64,000 nucleotides of DNA. Source: Watersipora subatra (taxonomy: Eukaryota; Bryozoa; Gymnolaemata; Cheilostomatida; Watersiporidae). The notes beneath the pieces are model-generated. The model saw nothing but the letters and a program-made list of their open reading frames with translations, made no database searches and was not told the DNA's origin. The number at the start of each line of letters is the position of its first letter. The first letter of the stretch is position 1. Where the stretch lies: assembly GCF_963576615.1 (NCBI RefSeq), contig NC_088714.1, positions 42,254,072 to 42,318,071 on the forward strand. The letters run 5' to 3'. A program made the translations under genes and the position numbers. Shown piece by piece: positions 57,811 to 64,000 of the stretch.

Positions 57811-58269
57811 GATGAAACCTCAACCATAAAACAGTCTTTGTCGAAATGACCGACTGCAAGAAAGCTTTACTTTCACCAATTGACGCTAGTTTTTTATACC
57901 TTTTGACACATTAAATGCGGCATAACGCCGCTTAAGTTTTTTAGAAACTTTATAATGCTAAGTTATAGTTTATGTTTAATATAATATATTTTTTTGAATT
58001 TTTTGAATTGATACGTATGTAAACATACATTAAACTGACAAAATGCATCCGCTGGATGTGGTCACTAACTCTGTAGCTGTAAATTTGTGTATTGGTGGAG
58101 CAGAAATATGATTTGGACCATGAATTTTGACAATTGGCTACCATTATTGGGTAGTTTCTTCATCTGCTCCAAACCAAAAAATGTCTGTACTTTGATGTGT
58201 TATGTTTATGAGGCCAGTTTAGATTGAGTTGACATGCGCTTTTTTATAACGCCATATAATCGCACAGTA

Positions 58270-58480
58270 AATAACTTTGACACAGCTATGGGTTTTGAGG
58301 TGATTTATGTAACCTACAGTATCTCTTTCTGCCATGTATTGACCACAAACTTGTGTCAGCTAAAAAAACAAAATTTTTTTTTGAAAAGTGGGTAATCACA
58401 ATGGCAAACTCAACCAAAACTGCCAACATAATGCTGTGTGCACATGTGGGTATAGAAGCACCTGTACGAGTTGCTGAAAT
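58270..58480 (+). repeat. Dispersed direct repeat, copy 2
   Basis: Second copy of the 57232-57470 repeat, about 1.04 kb away, diverged by scattered substitutions. Confidence 0.65.
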
Positions 58481-58489
58481 TATTGCAAG

Positions 58490-59310
58490 GAGGCAGCAGT
58501 AACATATCGGTTGACCTCTTTGTCTGTGTGACCTACTCGCTGCTTTTTAATCAGCATATCAAGATGAATGCATTATCAACCATACTTATGCAAGAAATCT
58601 CAAGAAAACACGGCTCGACTCTAATAATAGATAGCCTCGCGTCACTTGACAACGAGCGTTAAGGTGGCGCTGCCCCGAGAGACCCTGACACGAGTATGAC
58701 ATTTCCGGCTGCTCTTGTCTCCCGCTTGTCAAACCTTATTCAATGAAAGGGTCTTAAGCTTGTCCTGTTAAGAACCGTTTGACCATCCCATTGCAACTGT
58801 TATTTGACACGTATTGAGGTTGCTCTCAGCAGTAGACCAATGTAACACTAAGTATGTACATGTATTATAACTATGCAAATGAATACTGATAATTTGCTAG
58901 GAGAAATGAACCTCTAAAAGAACAAGACATTGCCTCTGCAGATGATGGTTTGCCCTTGTTTCATCTATTTGCACATCACCTGAGAATAAAAAATTCAACT
59001 AGTGAGAGGAAAGACAGATGGGCTTTAGCCTTCAACCACAGCCCACAATAAAAATGGACATCAATTGGCTACCAATTTTCTGAAACCAATCTCTGCAGCA
59101 ATTAAGGTTCTGGCATCAATCAATATTTTATTTCCTTTATATTGTACTTACTCTATCCTGCTCATGCAACAGCATAGCAAGAAAGGACACATGTATACAT
59201 ATATGTAGAAACCTGTACATTAGTTTCACTGCATACTTCAAATATTAGCTATGAATTGAGCAATGCAAGATTACAAGTATAGTTCCATACGAATACAGCT
59301 CATGGCTGTT
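58490..59310. other. Single-copy sequence, nothing identified
   Basis: A 63-codon plus frame (58471-58662) has no motif. This would be downstream of the unidentified terminal exon at 59312. Confidence 0.4.
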
Positions 59311-59311
59311 A

Positions 59312-59469
59312 TTACTTTTTCTGAGTGGTGTTGGTTTTTTGCTCGACATCGGCAGGGTAGGTGGTGAGAGGCCCTGCGGAGACCATCCCAAACAGGTAGT
59401 TGAAGTGAGGCTTAAGATTCTCAATTTGACAGTGTGAAGGGCAGATACCTACCAGCAGACTATCTTTTC
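59312..59469 (-). CDS. Probable terminal exon of an unidentified gene
   Basis: On the minus strand an acceptor (TTACTTGTAG) precedes a 158-bp open stretch that enters in phase 1 and ends at a stop at 59312. The predicted peptide has balanced amino-acid usage (for example PHFNYLFGMVSAGPLTTYP) and ends in QKTNTTQKK, unlike the low-complexity frames around it. I do not recognise the family. No upstream exon was found in the next few kilobases of this window, which are dominated by an 18-bp array. It could also be a chance frame. Confidence 0.35.
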
Positions 59470-59836
59470 CTACAAGTAATCGAGACGATATCAGCCATGT
59501 CCACACACATGACTGATTTTAAACAGCTACATGATACAGGTAAGCTAGTCATCCTCTAGCCATATCTGCTGGTCACAATACCAACACAAACTTGTTCAAC
59601 TCCCTTCATTCTCCATGTCAGCTTACGCCGCTAGAAATCCAAAATTAAGAAGTGAAACTGCTCCAGCTATCAACCCGGTTACAGTAAACTGCTTTTGAAC
59701 ATTACTCTGACACTAAAAGGGAAACTTCGCTAAGATCAGCTCCAAGGAAAATGCTTTAAAGCTATAAGTAAAACATAAAATACGAGTGTTAAAAAAGAGA
59801 CATGACTTTCTGCGGAGGCCCTGGTAGTTTATGTAA

Positions 59837-60893
59837 ATGCTAAAACATGAAGGTGGGCTAAAACATGAAGGTGGGCTAAAACAAGAAGGTGGGCTAAAAC
59901 AAGAAGGTGGGCTAAAACAAGAAGGTGGGCTAAAACAAGAAGGTGGGCTAAAACATGAAGGTGGGCTAAAACATGAAGGTGGGCTAAAACAAGAAGGTGG
60001 GCTAAAACATGAAGGTGGGCTAAAACATGAAGGTGGGCTAAAACAAGAAGGTGGGCTAAAACATGAAGGTGGGCTAAAACATGAAGGTGGGCTAAAACAT
60101 GAAGGTGGGCTAAAACATGAAGGTGGGCTAAAACATGAAGGTGGGCTAAAACATGAAGGTGGGCTAAAACAAGAAGGTGGGCTAAAACAAGAAGGTGGGC
60201 TAAAACAAGAAGGTGGGCTAAAACAAGATGGTGGGCTAAAACAAGAAGGTGGGCTAAAACAAGAAGGTGGGCTAAAACAAGAAGGTGGGCTAAAACAAGA
60301 AGGTGGGCTAAAACAAGACGGTGGGCTAAAACATGAAGGTGGGCTAAAACAAGAAGGTGGGCTAAAACAAGAAGGTGGGCTAAAACAAGAAGGTGGGCTA
60401 AAACAAGAAGGTGGGCTAAAACAAGAAGGTGGGCTAAAACAAGAAGGTGGGCTAAAACAAGAAGGTGGGCTAAAACATGAAGGTGGGCTAAAACAAGAAG
60501 GTGGGCTAAAACATGAAGGTGGGCTAAAACATGAAGGTGGGCTAAAACAAGAAGGTGGGCTAAAACAAGAAGGTGGGCTAAAACAAGAAGGTGGGCTAAA
60601 ACAAGAAGGTGGGCTAAAACAAGAAGGTGGGCTAAAACATGAAGGTGGGCTAAAACAAGAAGGTGGGCTAAAACAAGAAGGTGGGCTAAAACAAGAAGGT
60701 GGGCTAAAACATGAAGGTGGGCTAAAACATGAAGGTGGGCTAAAACAAGAAGGTGGGCTAAAACATGAAGGTGGGCTAAAACATGAAGGTGGGCTAAAAC
60801 AAGAAGGTGGGCTAAAACAAGAAGGTGGGCTAAAACAAGAAGGTGGGCTAAAACAAGAAGGTGGGCTAAAACATGAAGGTGGGCTAAAACAAG
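59837..60893. repeat. 18-bp two-state minisatellite (~58 copies)
   Basis: Unit GGGCTAAAACAAGAAGGT. Almost the only variation is a single A/T position (ACAAGAAG versus ACATGAAG); three units have GAT or GAC instead of GAA. Eighteen bases being a multiple of three, frames of 372 (plus) and 403 (minus) codons run through it; they are low complexity and probably not coding. Confidence 0.97.
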
Positions 60894-61119
60894 TTTTCAC
60901 CTTTAAACTGAGTGGAGCATACAATTTGAAAGTAATTACTAGTATTAATACCTGATATAGATGAGGGTTAATAAGTGCAACTGCTGGGCTGATTGGCTCA
61001 CTCTAACTTAAGACCAGAAAAGTAAATCATTTTCCAAGGTTCCAGTGAGGAGGCGCTATGATCCGCATTAACTTAAATTTTTTGTGAACAAATTTTGAAA
61101 CTCAAATCTAATTATTTTC

Positions 61120-61440
61120 ATACATGTACATACCTTATGAGTACATGTACATACCTTATGAGTACATGTACATCCCTTGTGAGTACATTTACATACCTTG
61201 TGAGTACATGCACATACCCTGTGAGTAAAGGTACATATGCTATGTGAGTACATGTACATACCCCATGAGTACATGTACATACCTTGTGAGTACATTTACA
61301 TACCTTGTGAGTACATGCACATACCCTGTGAGTAAAGGTACATATGCTATGTGAGTACATGTACATACCCCATGAGTACATGTACATACCTTGTGAGTAC
61401 ATGCACATACCCTGTGAGTACATGCACATACCCTGTGAGG
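61120..61440. repeat. 21-bp minisatellite (~15 copies)
   Basis: Unit GAGTACATGTACATACCTTG plus T. A longer block (with GAGTAAAGGTACATATGCTA) is repeated at about 61220 and 61330, giving a higher-order period near 110 bp. Confidence 0.93.
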
Positions 61441-61611
61441 GACACCTTGAAGTCAAACAGTGGAGAGGAGATGTACACAAATGTATATACTGCTCTATTA
61501 CATGTAAACCATTATGCAACAAATATTTATTAGAAATATTGGTCAAATAACCCTTGCAATGACCTGTTCACGAACACTGCAAGAATAATTGAAAATACAG
61601 ATGTTATATCC

Positions 61612-61915
61612 ATTTTAATAAATTTACATGCAGGAATTATATCTATACTAATAGAGGTACGTGTAGAGGTTATATCTATTGTAATAGATATACATGCAGG
61701 GGATATATTCAGTGTAATAGAAGTACATGCAGGGGTTCTATTTATTGTAATAGAAATACTTGCAGGGATTATATCTATTGTAATAGAGGTACATGCAGTG
61801 GTTATATCTATTGTACTAGAGGTATATGCAGAGGTTACATCTATTACCATAGAGGTACATGCAGAGGTTATATCTATTGTAATAGAAGTACTTGCTGATG
61901 TCACATCTATTGTAA
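61612..61915. repeat. ~33-bp minisatellite (~9 copies)
   Basis: Unit contains TATATCTATTGTAATAGAGG and TACATGCAGGGGT; each unit holds the small inverted repeat TCTATTGTAATAGA. Confidence 0.92.
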
Positions 61916-62134
61916 TAGATGCATTTTCTGAGGTTGAGCCTGCAAAACTAATCTATTCATCTCATCAATAAATCTGGTATTTATGGGAATAAGTGACCGA
62001 AAGGCTGAGTTAATCATGAAAGTGTATTTACACTGTCATTAACCCTAACTCTCTCACAAACTCTATTCTTCTGTCATGCTGGCATCCGCTGCCAACAATG
62101 ACCTTACTATCTACATTATATGTCAACCACTTAA

Positions 62135-62584
62135 AAATGAACTTACACAAAATTTCACTAGATTTTATCAAAATATATCAGTATTGTTCTATTGTTTGTG
62201 ATTGTTTTTGATGTTTGAGATGATCTGACTGCCAGGATGTTTCCTGATTAAAATCGACAAAACTTGATCGCGGTTAAAGCATTCAGAAGGAAAATATGTG
62301 CAAAATAACATCACTAGTTGTTATTATTGCTATAGTTAATATCGGCTATCGCGTTCAAGTTGCAGCGTTACCCGACCTTATTCTGTCGGTCTCTTTGCAA
62401 TTATAGAGGTTATAATCGCACCTTCGCTTGATATGAGCATTTTTAACGCAATCAAGTTTTTTCGATTTTAACTTTGAAACAACCTAGCACTCAGACCACC
62501 TCGAACCTAAAAAAAAATCACAAACGATAGAAAAATACCGATACTTTCTGATGAAATCAACTAAAATTTTGTGTGAGTTCACCT
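62135..62584. mobile_element. TTAA-flanked foldback MITE, copy 3
   Basis: TTAA at 62131-62134 and 62585-62588. Ends AAATGAACTTACACAAAATT and AATTTTGTGTGAGTTCACCT. It is 450 bp long. Long imperfect inverted arms and the asymmetric core CTGTCGGTCTCTTTGCAA as in copy 1. Confidence 0.8.
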
Positions 62585-62589
62585 TTAAT

Positions 62590-63235
62590 TAAGCAATGGC
62601 AGGCGGATGAATGACAGAACGTCCAATATAATAAAAATATCGAGGTTGACGCGCTTGTGAAGACCATTAGACCGGATTAGCACTTTTGGTATTTATCATG
62701 CTTTCTGTGTAAAGCCATTACAAGCGGCTCTTGCCAAAGTTTGAGACATTAGCTGGAACATAGTGAGTGCCTCTTTGTTTACAGAGGTGAGAATTATCAG
62801 TTTTATGGTTGACTCTGTTCATAACAAGTCTTATGCGAATCACCTCGCATCAAAAAACATGTCATAACAGAGGGTCTACCGTGACTAATGTCTATTCATC
62901 TGAGTGTGCACACTTTCCCTAATGGTCGTTAAGACAATCACACAATGAATCACTATGAAGACAACTTGTCGTGTTTCCGGGTTACCTTAATGTGAGGGCT
63001 ACATGTGTTCTGATTCTAATCGCACACCCTTCACATGCAGCAGTGCATGCTAAAAATGTTTATCGCACTCGTTGGTGGATCACCAATAGAATATTTACCA
63101 TGTTGTTCGCGCGTTGCTGAAAGCGACATGCAGTAAGCAACTCCAAATTTGTGGATCAGTGTAGTACTAAAAGAATTTGTATTGTAGACCCCATCCACAA
63201 AATATGTTAGTTGGATATGTGGCTCTTATCCCGCT
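62590..63235. other. Single-copy sequence, nothing identified
   Basis: No gene motif, array or element seen. Confidence 0.4.
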
Positions 63236-63239
63236 AGTA

Positions 63240-63950
63240 GGAAATAGTAGTAGGAGTACCCCTCTAGGGTAGGAGTACCCTCTAGGGTACGAGTACCCCT
63301 CTAGGGTAGGAGCACTCCTCTAGGGTAGGAGCACTCCTCTAGGGTAGGATTACCCCACTAGGGTAGGAGCACTCCTCTAGGGTAGGAGTACCCCACTAGG
63401 GTAGGAGTACTCCTCTAGGGTAGGATTACCCCTCTAGGGTAGGAGTACCCTCTAGGGTAGGAGTACCCTCTAGGGTAGGATTACCCCACTAGGGTAGGAG
63501 CACTCCTCTAGGGTAGGATTACCCCACTAGGGTAGGAGTACTCCTCTAGGGTAGGATTACCCCGCTAGGGTAGGAGTACCCTCTAGGGTAGGAGTACCCT
63601 CTAGGGTACGAGTACTCCTCTAGGGTACGAGCACTCCTCTAGGGTAGGAGCACTCCTCTAGGGTAGGAGCACTCCTCTAGGGTAGGATTACCCCACTAGG
63701 GTAGGATTACCCCACTAGGGTAGGATTACCCCACTAGGGTATGAGTACCCCACTAGGGAAGGAGTACTCCTCTAGGGTAGGATTACCCCTCTAGGGTAGG
63801 AGTACCCTCTAGGGTAGGAGTACCCCTCTAGGGTAGGAGTACCCCTCTAGGGTAGGAGTACCCCTCTAGGGTAGGAGTACCCCTCTAAGGTAGGGGTACC
63901 CCTCTAAGGTAGGGGTACCCCTCTAGGGTAGGAGTACCCCTATAGGGTAG
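63240..63950. repeat. 19-bp palindromic-unit minisatellite (~37 copies)
   Basis: Unit GGGTAGGAGTACCCCTCTA with variants GGAGCACTCCT, GGATTACCCCAC and a shorter GGAGTACCCTCTA. Many units contain the perfect palindrome AGGAGTACTCCT or a near match. It stops about 50 bp before the window end. Confidence 0.95.
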
Positions 63951-64000
63951 TCACTCCTAGTTGACTCTTTGGCCTCTGCTAATCTACTATTTCCAGCATT

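Noticed and set aside
59713-60955. Two long frames (372 plus, 403 minus codons) as a secreted repeat protein
   Set aside because: An 18-bp unit without stops is open on both strands by construction; no signal peptide, splice or start context supports translation.

Overview
This is a window of AT-rich nuclear DNA from an invertebrate animal. It contains multi-exon genes with GT-AG introns, sparse coding sequence, dispersed inactive transposons and an unusually heavy load of minisatellites. The sequence alone does not fix the phylum. The gene types and transposon mix (foldback/TTAA elements, pogo-like and Helitron-like elements, gypsy, mariner, LINE) would suit a lophotrochozoan or another non-vertebrate metazoan. 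There are no bacterial operons, CRISPR arrays or rRNA genes.

Four genes could be assembled by matching protein-family motifs to splice sites and checking intron phase at every junction. (1) Minus strand, 2354-13964: a thioredoxin/PDI-like secretory-pathway protein, partial, with five exons found and at least one missing. (2) Plus strand, 14523-25743: a DUSP12-type dual-specificity phosphatase with seven exons, 303 codons, an intact HCx5R active site and a C-terminal zinc-binding region. (3) Minus strand, 26291-37613: a 2-hydroxyacid (glycolate) oxidase with nine exons and 370 codons, complete, with the FMN and catalytic residues present. (4) Plus strand, 42415-49735: a class A GPCR with three exons and 386 codons, most like the melatonin-receptor/Tre1/moody kind (NRY instead of DRY). 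A probable terminal exon of a fifth, unidentified gene lies at 59312-59469 on the minus strand. Genes 1 and 2 are divergent, with about 560 bp between start codons. Genes 2 and 3 are convergent, with about 550 bp between stop codons.

Layout: 0-14 kb holds the Trx-like gene, whose introns carry a Helitron-like copy (outside or 3' of the gene), a 19-bp minisatellite, nested pogo-like and TTAA elements, a foldback element and two opposed truncated gypsy elements. 14-26 kb holds the DUSP12 gene, in which three introns carry minisatellites starting within tens of bases of the splice donor, and a second foldback copy has a 34-bp array in its centre. 26-38 kb holds the oxidase gene with arrays in most of its long introns, including a 1.3-kb 24-bp array with higher-order structure. 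38-42 kb holds mariner and LINE fragments and a purine-rich microsatellite. 42-50 kb is the GPCR. 50-64 kb is almost entirely repeats: 45-bp, 31-bp, 41-bp, 18-bp, 21-bp, 33-bp and 19-bp arrays, a Helitron-like copy, a TTAA element and a LINE fragment.

The genes do not form a pathway; they are independent neighbours. The most distinctive property is the density of tandem arrays (roughly 12 kb of 64 kb by my count) and their closeness to splice junctions. The clearest case is a 16-bp array after DUSP12 exon 4 whose every unit contains a consensus splice donor.
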